This document shows, piece after piece, positions 8,914-16,984 of a stretch of 64,000 nucleotides of DNA. The notes beneath the pieces were generated by a model. The model saw nothing but the letters and a program-made list of their open reading frames with translations. It did not search any database and was not told the origin of the DNA. Position 1 is the first letter of the stretch. Each line of letters begins with the position of its first letter. The position numbers and the translations under genes were made by a program. Source of the stretch: [Pasteurella] aerogenes (GTDB lineage Bacteria > Pseudomonadota > Gammaproteobacteria > Enterobacterales > Pasteurellaceae); NCBI GenBank assembly GCA_900637275.1, contig LR134362.1:1178001-1242000 (forward strand), written 5' to 3'.

Positions 8914-10304
8914 TCATTTAATAAAATACTGACGTTGAGCCCTCTTTGCTGTTGCGCATTTACACGATTTTCTAACCGCACTTGATAGTGGTGCAACTCG
9001 GCAATGCGTCGTACAATCGATAATCCCAGCCCACTCCCCTTTTCATTTTGACCCGCTGGTCGATAAAAACGTTGTCCTAATTTTTGCAAATCCTCATAAC
9101 TCACACCGCCGCCATTGTCTTCCACTACAATACGATCTTGATACAAACTTACTTTAATTAACGAATTATCCGGACAATAGCGAATAGCATTATCAATAAT
9201 ATTGCGCAACATTAATGACAATAACAAAGGCTGCCCCTGTTGCTCCGGTGGTGTGGCATAATGCTCAAATTGCAATTCGGTTTGGTGTTTCTGTGCTTGA
9301 AAATAAAGCTCGCCCAATAAAGATGGAATTAATTTCTCCCAATGTACCGTTTGTAAATTTTCCAAGGCTTTCAAATTATCTAAACGAGAAAGGGTCAATA
9401 GCTGCTCTACCAATTGCGTTGCGCGATCAATGCCTTGCGTTAAATTTTTCAACGCCTGTTCGCGCATCACGCGATCATCTTCAGCCATTTGCGCCACCTC
9501 CGTTTGAATACGCAATGCCGCCAGCGGACTGCGCAATTCATGTGCAGCATCAGAGGTAAAACGACGTTCGCGCAACAAAGAATTTGAGGTTCGTTCAAAA
9601 AAACTGTTCAGACTTTCCACTAAGGGCAAAATCTCATTCGGCACATGATGTACCGGCAATTTGCTATTATCCTCTGGTTTACGCTGCTGCACTAATTGCC
9701 CTACATAGTGTAAACGCTGCATTTCACGATGAATAATCCAAATAATGATGCCAAGTAAAAAAGGCAAACTGGCAAACCAAATCCACATTTGCCCGAATAC
9801 CATGCCATATACCAAATCTTCGCGATAATCTATTTCTTGCCCAACCGCGACCATAAAAGGTCCACCGCGCATCGGCATCCAAAAAATCCGCCATTCATCA
9901 TCGTCGTCATCATGACGCAGTTTCATGGTAGAAAACCCGATTTCAGGTGCAAAAATAAAGTTATCACCATTCTGCCCATCACTTAGCAAAATATCACCAT
10001 TTGGCGCAAAAATTGCAAAAGCTAAAGCATCATCATCAAATTCCGCTTTTTTCATCATATGCATACGACGTTGATGCCCTTTCACCAATTCCGACCGTCG
10101 ATTTTCAGTTAAAATTAAGCGCAAATCTGAATTTGCCAAGCGTTTAGCAAATAAAATTTGCTGTGCATCAAATACTTCGTTCACTTCTTTACGCACTTGC
10201 AGCCACGCCACAGAGGTCGAAATTAGCCAAATAATGATCGCACTTAATGATAAAACAATGATCAGACGAAAGCGTAAGCTATTATTTTTCCTCAATTTCA
10301 TCAT
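8910..10304 (-). CDS. qseC: Sensor histidine kinase QseC
   Basis: This 464-residue inner-membrane kinase is of the QseC/PmrB type. Membrane helices lie at about 12-33 and 168-191 and enclose a periplasmic sensor domain with an acidic run HDDDDDE at 131-137. The phosphoacceptor His255 is in HELRSPLAALR, followed by the ATPase with N (RNIIDNAIRYCP), G1 (EDNGGGVS) and G2 (GSGLGLSIVRRI) boxes. It overlaps qseB by 23 bases, so the pair is translationally coupled. QseC responds to catecholamines and ferrous iron in related organisms; the ligand here is inferred. Confidence 0.93.
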   Translation of the reverse strand: MMKLRKNNSLRFRLIIVLSLSAIIIWLISTSVAWLQVRKEVNEVFDAQQILFAKRLANSDLRLILTENRRSELVKGHQRRMHMMKKAEFDDDALAFAIFAPNGDILLSDGQNGDNFIFAPEIGFSTMKLRHDDDDDEWRIFWMPMRGGPFMVAVGQEIDYREDLVYGMVFGQMWIWFASLPFLLGIIIWIIHREMQRLHYVGQLVQQRKPEDNSKLPVHHVPNEILPLVESLNSFFERTSNSLLRERRFTSDAAHELRSPLAALRIQTEVAQMAEDDRVMREQALKNLTQGIDRATQLVEQLLTLSRLDNLKALENLQTVHWEKLIPSLLGELYFQAQKHQTELQFEHYATPPEQQGQPLLLSLMLRNIIDNAIRYCPDNSLIKVSLYQDRIVVEDNGGGVSYEDLQKLGQRFYRPAGQNEKGSGLGLSIVRRIAELHHYQVRLENRVNAQQQRGLNVSILLNE

Positions 10305-10959
10305 TTTTTCCTAACGCATAGCCCACACCATGTACCGTGCGAATGAACTGCTTACCTAATTTTTGGCGCAAATTATAAATATGCACTTCCAAAGCATTGC
10401 TGCTCACTTCATCATCCCAAGTATATAATTTCTCTTCAATAAAACTACGTGACAACACTCGTTCTTTATTTAACATAAACAATTCAAGCAACTTATATTC
10501 TCGAGTTGTTAAATTAATTTCTTGTTCCCCTAAATACACTTTACGAGAATTTGGATCTAGTTTGACCAAGCTATGTAGCAAAACCGGATTGACTTGCCCG
10601 TAACGTCGACGAATAAGTGCTTGCAGACGAGCCACCACTTCAGCTAGCGCAAAGGGTTTACACAAATAGTCATCTGCACCACGCTGTAATCCCGTCACTC
10701 GCTCATCTAAAGTATCTCGAGCAGTTAAAATTAATACCGGCACATCTTCATCATTTCGGCGCCATATTTGCAAAATATCCAACCCATCCATTTTCGGCAA
10801 AGTAAGATCCAACACCACTGCATCATAAGGCGCCGATTTGATCGCCTCCAAGCCGGTTTGACCATCAGTAAACCAATCTACACTAAAACCGGATTTAGTT
10901 AATCCGATTTTTAGCCCGTCGCCAATCATGGAATCATCTTCAATTAATAAAATTCGCAT
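10282..10959 (-). CDS. qseB: Response regulator QseB (OmpR family)
   Basis: This 225-residue regulator has a receiver domain (MRILLIEDDSMIGDG, phosphorylation Asp51 in VVLDLTLPKMDG, Lys in DDYLCKPFA) and a winged-helix DNA-binding domain (residues about 130-222, SRSFIEEKLYTWDDEVSSNA). The sequence follows E. coli QseB closely. ATG 10959 is preferred over an in-frame GTG at 10968 because it gives the conserved start. A USS lies in the 52-base gap to tenA. No obvious promoter is visible there, so qseBC may be transcribed from tenA or ygiW. Confidence 0.94.
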   Translation of the reverse strand: MRILLIEDDSMIGDGLKIGLTKSGFSVDWFTDGQTGLEAIKSAPYDAVVLDLTLPKMDGLDILQIWRRNDEDVPVLILTARDTLDERVTGLQRGADDYLCKPFALAEVVARLQALIRRRYGQVNPVLLHSLVKLDPNSRKVYLGEQEINLTTREYKLLELFMLNKERVLSRSFIEEKLYTWDDEVSSNALEVHIYNLRQKLGKQFIRTVHGVGYALGKNDEIEEK

Positions 10960-11011
10960 TTTTTTCACCGCACTTTTACTTTATTTTTGCAAGTTTCCCA
11001 ACAAAACGCCG

Positions 11012-11662
11012 CTAATTTAATGCTAATCCCATTTCCCAAAAGGCTATTTCCATTCGCGTGGCTGTGGTAAAAATTTGCTCCAGATTTGCCAATTGTTGTT
11101 CGGTTAAGCCCACACAAAGCGCATCAAACATCGTCGCAAACTCTTGCGCCGCTTGTTGAAATTCATCACTAGCATAGGTATCAATCCAAGCTTGATAAGG
11201 ATTATTTTCAACTCTGTCTCGACTCGACAAACGCCGCCCGATTTCCGCATAACCTAACATACAAGGTGCTAATGCTGCATAAAGTTCCGGCAAACCGCCT
11301 TTTATACCACAATCCAACACATAACGAGTATAAGCAACACAAGCCGGCGATTCAGGCAAATTGGTTAATTCTTCAATGGAAATCCCCCATTGGCGACAAA
11401 AATCAATATGTAATTCAATTTCGCTTAGCAATGCCTCATTGGCACGGTGCGCCGCGCGAATTTGGTTAAAATTATCGGCTTTAAAAATGCCTAATGATAA
11501 CGCCCGACTGTATTGGAACAAATACAAATAATCCTGTTTCAGATAATGCTGAAAACAGGATTTAGCCAATGTACCTTGTGCCAATTGCATCACGAAAGGA
11601 TGTTCAATATATGCTTCCCATTGCAAGTTAGCTTGTTGAATCAAACGGTTAATTACGCTCAT
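11012..11662 (-). CDS. tenA: Aminopyrimidine aminohydrolase / thiaminase II TenA
   Basis: This 216-residue TenA enzyme hydrolyses aminopyrimidine breakdown products of thiamine so that HMP can be salvaged. The all-helical TenA fold shows the substrate-binding Asp44 (LKQDYLYLF), the likely nucleophile Cys134 in APCMLGYAEIG, and Glu near 207 (MEIAFWEMG). A TPP riboswitch precedes it, which supports a role in thiamine salvage. Its position is odd: it stands between ygiW and qseB, all on one strand. Confidence 0.93.
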   Translation of the reverse strand: MSVINRLIQQANLQWEAYIEHPFVMQLAQGTLAKSCFQHYLKQDYLYLFQYSRALSLGIFKADNFNQIRAAHRANEALLSEIELHIDFCRQWGISIEELTNLPESPACVAYTRYVLDCGIKGGLPELYAALAPCMLGYAEIGRRLSSRDRVENNPYQAWIDTYASDEFQQAAQEFATMFDALCVGLTEQQLANLEQIFTTATRMEIAFWEMGLALN

Positions 11663-11663
11663 A

Positions 11664-11717
11664 TTTACTCCTGTTTCTAATTAAATACTCAATATTTAGC
11701 ACTAAAACAGGGTAAAA
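11664..11717 (-). promoter_or_regulatory. Shine-Dalgarno-sequestering hairpin of the tenA riboswitch
   Basis: On the minus strand TTTACCCTGTTT (11716-11705) can pair with AAACAGGAGTAAA (11676-11664), with one bulged A. The second arm contains the AGGAG ribosome site directly before the tenA ATG. This suggests that the riboswitch acts on translation initiation rather than by termination. It is an inference from base pairing. Confidence 0.6.
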
Positions 11718-11729
11718 CCTTAAAAACTA

Positions 11730-11804
11730 GTTTCCTCCGTCAGTGCTAACTGCATCAGGTTCACGGGTCTCATCTCAGCCTGCCTCAAACAAGCACCCCG
11801 ACTA
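11730..11804 (-). ncRNA. TPP riboswitch (thi-box aptamer) in the tenA leader
   Basis: The minus-strand sequence contains the conserved thi-box elements in order: CGGGGTGC, GGCTGAGATGAGACCC, GTGAACCTGATGCAG, TTAGCACTGACGGAGGAAAC. CTGAGA and ACCTGATC-like cores are the TPP-sensing helices of the aptamer. It ends about 68 bases before the tenA ATG. Confidence 0.95.
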
Positions 11805-11852
11805 ATTCTATTAATTAAGTTTAACCGAAAATCAGGAATTTGCGATAAAAAA

Positions 11853-12323
11853 TTATTGCACTTTTTCTACACGATGAATTTCTACTTCGGTTTTATTCCA
11901 AGATTTATCCACTTCACCATATAATTTCACTTCATCATTTGGCGAAACATCTTGTCCGCGCCAAGCGCCACGTTCGATCTCAACCACCATTTCGCCGCTG
12001 GCATCTTTGATGCGATAATCATCTTTGCCCACTTGTTCAACAATTTTACCTTGTAAAACAATGTATTGATCATCTTTCCAAGTCTCTTGTTGCGAGATAT
12101 TCGCCACTGGTTGGTTAGAATTCATAAAACCGCCCGCACGCATTCCGCCACGATGATGTCCATCCATCATGCGCGGACCGGTACAATTTCCCGCTTGCGT
12201 ACCTTGGGTTCCATTACAGTAGCCGGGACGCATAGCGTCATTATTTGAACCATAATTTGCACTTGCTACAATACTAACAGTTGATAATACTAAAATTGTT
12301 GCTAAACTAATTTTCTTCATCAT
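11853..12323 (-). CDS. ygiW: YgiW/YdeI family periplasmic OB-fold protein
   Basis: This 156-residue protein has a signal peptide (residues 1-22, ending ASA), a Met/Gly/His-rich segment (DGHHRGGMRAGGFMNSN) and a C-terminal BOF (bacterial OB-fold) domain beginning PVANISQQETWKDDQYI, with WRGQDVSPNDEVKLYGEVDK near the end. YgiW proteins are stress-associated periplasmic proteins, and in Aggregatibacter ygiW heads the ygiW-qseBC operon. Here tenA lies between them. A QseB-like box lies about 80 bases upstream. The first ATG (MMKK) or the second may be used. Confidence 0.88.
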   Translation of the reverse strand: MMKKISLATILVLSTVSIVASANYGSNNDAMRPGYCNGTQGTQAGNCTGPRMMDGHHRGGMRAGGFMNSNQPVANISQQETWKDDQYIVLQGKIVEQVGKDDYRIKDASGEMVVEIERGAWRGQDVSPNDEVKLYGEVDKSWNKTEVEIHRVEKVQ

Positions 12324-12353
12324 AAATCTCCTTACTAAATTTGGGGTTTATAC

Positions 12354-12374
12354 AAAGCGACTCTCATTCGCTTT
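12354..12374. repeat. Short hairpin in the ygiW leader
   Basis: AAAGCGA (12354-12360) and TCGCTTT (12368-12374) form a 7-bp stem with a 7-base loop. It lies between the putative ygiW promoter and start codon and may affect mRNA stability. Confidence 0.4.
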
Positions 12375-12400
12375 GATGAGGATATTTAAACAAATAAAGA

Positions 12401-12416
12401 TTAAGAAAATCTTAAG
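12401..12416 (-). promoter_or_regulatory. Putative QseB box upstream of ygiW
   Basis: Read on the minus strand, CTTAA-GATTTT-CTTAA is an exact CTTAA-N6-CTTAA direct repeat. This is the type of site reported for QseB in the Aggregatibacter ygiW-qseBC promoter. It is 78 bases upstream of the ygiW ATG. The divergent aminotransferase start (12449) is 33 bases away on the other side, so it could also affect that gene. Confidence 0.65.
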
Positions 12417-12448
12417 AAACAAAAAAAGATCAAAAAAAAGGAAATATT

Positions 12449-13570
12449 ATGCGCTGTGACAATATGTCGGCTTTTATCGTCATGGATATCGTGCGTGAAG
12501 CGGCAAAATACCCGAATGCCATCCACTTTGAAATCGGTCAGCCCGATCTCGCACCCTCACCTAAAGTGACGCAAGCCTTGCTGCAAGCAGTCGAAGCACA
12601 ACAATTCAGCTATACCGAAAGTTTAGGACTGGTGGCGTTACGCGATAAAATCTGCCAATATTATGACCGCACTTATGGTGTAAAAATTACGCCCAATCGC
12701 GTGTTATTAACTCCCGGAACCAGCGGCGCGTTTTTGGTGGCATACGCGCTCACCTTAAATAAAGGCGATAAACTCGGCTTAACGGATCCGGCGTATCCTT
12801 GCTACAAAAACTTCGCTTATATGATGGATATTGAACCAGAATTTATGCCGGTGGATAAACAGGATTATTATCAATTATCGCCAGCACAATTACAGGGACG
12901 TGCCATTCAAGCGCTACAAATTTCCTCGCCGGCAAATCCAACCGGCAATATTTACCGCCCCGAACGTTTGAAAGCCCTAAATGACTATTGCATGGCGCAT
13001 CAAATAGCCTTTATTTCTGACGAACTTTATCATGGTTTAGTGTATGACGAACAAGCTGCCAGTGCCTTGCAATTTAACCCTAACGCCTATGTTATCAACG
13101 GATTTTCCAAATATTTTTGTATGCCGGGAATGCGCTTAGGTTGGATTATCGTGCCGGAGAATAAGGTTCGAGAAGCAGAAATTATTGCACAAAATATTTT
13201 TATTTCTGCCCCAACTTTGAGCCAATATGCCGCGCTGGAAGCCTTTGACCAAGACTATTTAGACGAGGTAAAAGAAAAATTCCGCCAACGCCGTGATTTT
13301 TTATATCGCCAATTAAGCGATATTTTTACCATTGAATTTAAACCGCAAGGCGCCTTTTATTTATGGGCGGATGTGTCAAAATATACTGACAATTGCTATG
13401 AATTTGCACAAGAAATGCTACGCGAAATTCAAGTTGCTGCCACGCCGGGCATTGATTTTGGGCGTAACGGAACACAGCATTATCTCCGTTTCGCTTATAC
13501 TCGCGATATTGAACATTTACGCGAAGGTGTTGAGCGAATTAAAGGTTGGCTTGCAGCAAGAAAACCTTAA
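12449..13570 (+). CDS. PLP-dependent class I/II aminotransferase
   Basis: This is a 373-residue fold-type I aminotransferase. Likely PLP contacts are Asn163 (SSPANPTGN), Asp191 and Tyr194 (SDELYHG), the Schiff-base Lys221 (NGFSKYFCMPGMRLGW) and Arg229; the C-terminal carboxylate-binding Arg is probably in HYLRFAYTRDIEHL. It is in the broad aspartate/alanine aminotransferase-like group, but I do not recognise a specific substrate. It is divergent from ygiW and ends at a USS terminator, so it is probably a single-gene unit. GGAAATATT precedes the ATG. Confidence 0.88.
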   Translation: MRCDNMSAFIVMDIVREAAKYPNAIHFEIGQPDLAPSPKVTQALLQAVEAQQFSYTESLGLVALRDKICQYYDRTYGVKITPNRVLLTPGTSGAFLVAYALTLNKGDKLGLTDPAYPCYKNFAYMMDIEPEFMPVDKQDYYQLSPAQLQGRAIQALQISSPANPTGNIYRPERLKALNDYCMAHQIAFISDELYHGLVYDEQAASALQFNPNAYVINGFSKYFCMPGMRLGWIIVPENKVREAEIIAQNIFISAPTLSQYAALEAFDQDYLDEVKEKFRQRRDFLYRQLSDIFTIEFKPQGAFYLWADVSKYTDNCYEFAQEMLREIQVAATPGIDFGRNGTQHYLRFAYTRDIEHLREGVERIKGWLAARKP

Positions 13571-13598
13571 ATTATTGTGTAAAAAAACTCAAAAAAAA

Positions 13599-13655
13599 GA
13601 CCGCACTTTTCTTCTACATATTGCTTGATATAGCTGAAAGTGCGGTCATTTTTTA
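13599..13655. terminator. Bidirectional USS-pair terminator
   Basis: GACCGCACTTT (13599-13609) and AAAGTGCGGTC (13637-13647) form an 11-bp stem. TATTTTTTA-like sequence follows rightward and an eight-T tract leftward. It separates the convergent aminotransferase and DUF1294 genes. Confidence 0.85.
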
Positions 13656-13663
13656 TGCATTTT

Positions 13664-13936
13664 TTAATGTTGTACATACCACCAAGGCAATATCACTATC
13701 CACAAAATGGCGCTCAAACTCACCACAACGCTAAAGCTTACATGTTGCGTTTTATGACGAAAATGTTTCATTGCCAAATGTACGCCGATAAAACCGCCGC
13801 ACAACGACAATAAAAACAAGGTTTTTTCCGGAATGCGCCATTGCTGTTTTATTGCTTTTTGTTTGTCGCGATACATCAAAAAATAAGCGGCGATATTCAC
13901 CGCCGCTAAATATAAAATAAAAGCAAAATTAAGCAT
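13664..13936 (-). CDS. DUF1294 small membrane protein
   Basis: This 90-residue protein has three likely membrane helices (about 3-20, 40-57 and 67-86) and the DUF1294 signature around MYRDKQKAIKQQWRIPEKTLF and LCGGFIGVHLAMKHFRHKT. Its function is not known. Its start overlaps the end of glyA by 8 bases, so it is translated from the glyA transcript. It has no catalytic motif that I can see. Confidence 0.82.
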   Translation of the reverse strand: MLNFAFILYLAAVNIAAYFLMYRDKQKAIKQQWRIPEKTLFLLSLCGGFIGVHLAMKHFRHKTQHVSFSVVVSLSAILWIVILPWWYVQH

Positions 13937-15188
13937 ATACCGGAAGACGTTTACAAATGTCTAACACTTTTGCTTTTGTTTCGGCAATCACTTGCTCGTG
14001 GTTTTCTTTGCCAATGCTGTCTAATACATCACACATCCAACCGGCTAACACTTTCACATCTTCTTCATTAAAACCACGACGGGTCACAGAAGGCGTACCG
14101 ACACGGATACCCGAGGTAATAAACGGTTTTTGCGGATCATTTGGCACTGCATTTTTGTTAACCGTGATATTAGCGCGACCTAATGCGGCATCGGCAGCTT
14201 TACCGGTTAATCCATGACTCACTAAATCCACTAAGAATAAATGGTTTTCAGTACCGTTTGACACCACGTTATAGCCACGTTGTTTAAATACGTCCACCAT
14301 GGCTTTCGCATTTTTCACTACATTCGCTTGGTAAGTTTTAAATTCAGGCTCAAGGGCTTCTTTAAAGCAAACTGCTTTTGCTGCAATCACGTGTACCAAC
14401 GGACCACCTTGACCCGCAGGGAATACAGCGCTATTTAATTTTTTGTATAGTTCTTCATCACCGTTTGCCAAAATCAAACCACCGCGAGGACCGGCTAGGG
14501 TTTTGTGCGTAGTGGTGGTTACCACGTGCGCATAAGGCATTGGGCTTGGGTAAACACCGGCAGCAATAAGACCGGCAACGTGCGCCATGTCCACAAACAA
14601 ATATGCCCCAACTTCATCGGCAATTTCACGCATTTTTGCCCAATCCACCACTTGAGAATACGCCGAGAAACCACCTACGATCATTTTTGGTTTTACTTCG
14701 TGTGCTTGTTTACGCAACGCATCGTAATCAATCACGCCATCTGCAGTAATACCATACTGTTCCGCATGATAAATTTTACCGGAGAAACTCACTGACGCCC
14801 CATGAGTCAAATGTCCACCATGCGCCAAACTCATCCCTAAAATCGTATCGCCCGGATTTAACAATGCCATATAAACAGCGGCGTTTGCTTGTGAACCGGA
14901 ATGCGGTTGTACGTTTGCATAATCTGCGCCAAACAATTCTTTTGCACGATCAATGGCTAATTGCTCCACAATATCCGCATACTCGCAACCACCATAATAG
15001 CGTTTACCCGGGTAACCTTCCGCATATTTATTAGTAAACTGAGAACCTTGCGCCTCCATAACACGTGGGCTAGCGTAGTTCTCAGATGCAATCAACTCAA
15101 TATGCTCTTCTTGACGACGATTTTCATCTTGGATTGCTTGCCACAATACCGGATCGTAATCTGCAATATTCATACTTCTTTTTAACAT
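13929..15188 (-). CDS. glyA: Serine hydroxymethyltransferase
   Basis: This 419-residue cytosolic PLP enzyme interconverts serine and glycine and loads tetrahydrofolate with one-carbon units. SENYASPRVM, NKYAEGYPGKRYYGGCE and the PLP-lysine segment TTTTHKTLAGPRGG (near residue 230) are diagnostic. The start MLKRSMNIADYDP matches the E. coli start. It lies downstream of purH-purD on the same strand. Glycine and formyl-folate are both used in purine synthesis, so the grouping makes metabolic sense. No PurR box was seen in its own 130-base upstream gap. Confidence 0.98.
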   Translation of the reverse strand: MLKRSMNIADYDPVLWQAIQDENRRQEEHIELIASENYASPRVMEAQGSQFTNKYAEGYPGKRYYGGCEYADIVEQLAIDRAKELFGADYANVQPHSGSQANAAVYMALLNPGDTILGMSLAHGGHLTHGASVSFSGKIYHAEQYGITADGVIDYDALRKQAHEVKPKMIVGGFSAYSQVVDWAKMREIADEVGAYLFVDMAHVAGLIAAGVYPSPMPYAHVVTTTTHKTLAGPRGGLILANGDEELYKKLNSAVFPAGQGGPLVHVIAAKAVCFKEALEPEFKTYQANVVKNAKAMVDVFKQRGYNVVSNGTENHLFLVDLVSHGLTGKAADAALGRANITVNKNAVPNDPQKPFITSGIRVGTPSVTRRGFNEEDVKVLAGWMCDVLDSIGKENHEQVIAETKAKVLDICKRLPVYA

Positions 15189-15318
15189 TGTTTTGTCCTC
15201 ATAAGTGATGGAAATGATGGGATATAGTTTACCCTGTTCTACAATAATTTTTAATTAAAATTTGATTGCTAATTTTTCATTTTTTAAATGAATAAATTTC
15301 ATAAAAAATGACCGCACT

Positions 15319-16608
15319 TTACTTTTGCTGTTCTCTCGCCACCGCACGATAACCAATGTCACGACGATAAAAACGCCCTTGCCATTGAATTTGTTCCGCC
15401 AATTTTAACGCTTTTTGCTGTGCTTCAAAAACTGAATTCCCCAATGCTGTAGCACAAAGTACGCGCCCACCGCTGGTCACTAGTTTACCGGCTTGCTCGG
15501 CAACACCGGCTAAGAACACTTTTTCATCCTGACTCGCTTGGCTTGGCAATCCATAAATTTCATCGCCTTTGCGATAATCGTTCGGATACCCCTCAGCAGC
15601 AAGCACAATGCCCAACGCGGCTTGTTCGTGCCATTCGGATTGGATCTCATCTAATTTTCCGGCGCAGGCTTGTAAGCAAAGTTCAACCAAATCCGATTTC
15701 ATACGCATCATGATCGGCTGCGTTTCCGGATCGCCAAAACGACAGTTAAACTCAATCACTTTCGGCTGCCCTTGTTTATCAATCATCAACCCGGCATACA
15801 AAAAGCCTTTATACACATTATTTTCCGCCGCCATACCGCGCACAGTCGGATAAATAATCTGTTCCATCACGCGCTGATGAATTTCAGGTGTTACCACCGG
15901 CGCCGGAGAATAAGCCCCCATGCCTCCGGTATTCAAGCCTTTATCTTGCTCACCAACACGTTTATGATCTTGACTGGTTGCCATTGGCTCAACGTGTTCA
16001 CCATCCACCATCACGATAAAGCTGGCTTCTTCACCATCTAAAAATTCCTCAATGACCACTCGGCTGCCTGCTTCACCAAACGCATTGCCTGATAGCATAT
16101 CTTTAATTGCCGCTTCAGCTTCCTGCAATGTCATCGCCACAATCACGCCTTTCCCAGCAGCCAAGCCATCTGCTTTAATCACAATCGGCGCACCCTTTTC
16201 ACGCACGTAAACCAACGCCGGCGCAATCTCGGTAAAATTACGGTATTCCGCTGTCGGAATATGGTGACGGGCTAAAAAATCTTTAGTAAAGGCTTTTGAG
16301 CCTTCCAATTGCGCCGCCGATTGACGTGGCCCAAAGATAGTCAAACCCGCTTGCTCAAAAGCATCTACCACACCAACGACCAACGGTGCTTCCGGTCCAA
16401 CGATGGTCAAACCGATTTGCTTTTCTTGCGCAAATTTTACCAGCGCCGGTACATCCGTTGCCGAAATCGCCACATTTTCCACCGCACTTTCACGCGCTGT
16501 TCCCGCATTACCCGGTGCAACAAACACGCGGTCGGCTAAAGGAGATTGTGCTACTTTCCAAGCTAATGCGTGTTCACGACCGCCATTACCGATGATTAAG
16601 ATATTCAT
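15319..16608 (-). CDS. purD: Phosphoribosylamine-glycine ligase (GARS)
   Basis: The 429-residue ATP-grasp ligase joins phosphoribosylamine and glycine in purine synthesis. The start at 16608 gives MNILIIGNGGREHALAWK, the family N-terminus, with AAGGACAT upstream; a longer reading frame exists but lacks support. GPEAPLVVGVVDAFE, KADGLAAGKGVIVA and EFNCRFGDPETQPIM are GARS signatures. It follows purH on the same strand as in enterobacteria, but a 376-base gap with repeat-like sequence separates them. Confidence 0.97.
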   Translation of the reverse strand: MNILIIGNGGREHALAWKVAQSPLADRVFVAPGNAGTARESAVENVAISATDVPALVKFAQEKQIGLTIVGPEAPLVVGVVDAFEQAGLTIFGPRQSAAQLEGSKAFTKDFLARHHIPTAEYRNFTEIAPALVYVREKGAPIVIKADGLAAGKGVIVAMTLQEAEAAIKDMLSGNAFGEAGSRVVIEEFLDGEEASFIVMVDGEHVEPMATSQDHKRVGEQDKGLNTGGMGAYSPAPVVTPEIHQRVMEQIIYPTVRGMAAENNVYKGFLYAGLMIDKQGQPKVIEFNCRFGDPETQPIMMRMKSDLVELCLQACAGKLDEIQSEWHEQAALGIVLAAEGYPNDYRKGDEIYGLPSQASQDEKVFLAGVAEQAGKLVTSGGRVLCATALGNSVFEAQQKALKLAEQIQWQGRFYRRDIGYRAVAREQQK

Positions 16609-16984
16609 TTTTATGTCCTTTTGGTTGTTCGAAGTTAATTTCAAACCTTACAATTAATTTTAAATTTGCTTTACATTAATTTCGAGCGTTTATATAAATC
16701 GGGTTTCGCACGATATGCGACTTACTTTTTTATTCATGCAAAGCCAAAAGAAAGTGCACCCAACTTCGTTGTTATTCTTCGTTGATTTGAAAATGTTTAA
16801 AAATTCTACCGCACTTGATAACTTATCGGGTTCCCTTCTTTGCCAGCTAAAAATAAGGCAAAGCAAGGACCCTTTCTTTTGGTGACTTTTCATTACTCAC
16901 TACGCTCGTACTACGTGCCACCAGCAACGCCGACGTTCGAACCCTAAAGGTTTTATGGCAACGTAAAGAAAAGTAACAAGAATT
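16609..16984. other. Intergenic region purH-purD with a decayed repeat
   Basis: No convincing gene. An ORF of 67 codons on the minus strand looks spurious. The part 16690-16984 shares phrases with the repeats at 62.2-62.7 kb: CCCTTTCTTTTGGTGACTTT (16870-16889), and near the purH end a segment almost identical to the 62648-62680 tail (GGTTTT-TGGCAACG-AAAGAAAAGT). It also contains one USS at about 16810. Confidence 0.6.

Noticed and set aside
10959..10968. GTG start for qseB at 10968
   Set aside because: The ATG at 10959 gives MRILLIEDD, the family start, so the three extra residues are unlikely.
16690..16893. Minus-strand ORF of 67 codons between purD and purH
   Set aside because: It lies in repeat-like sequence, has no ribosome site or known similarity, and its composition is unlike the neighbouring genes.
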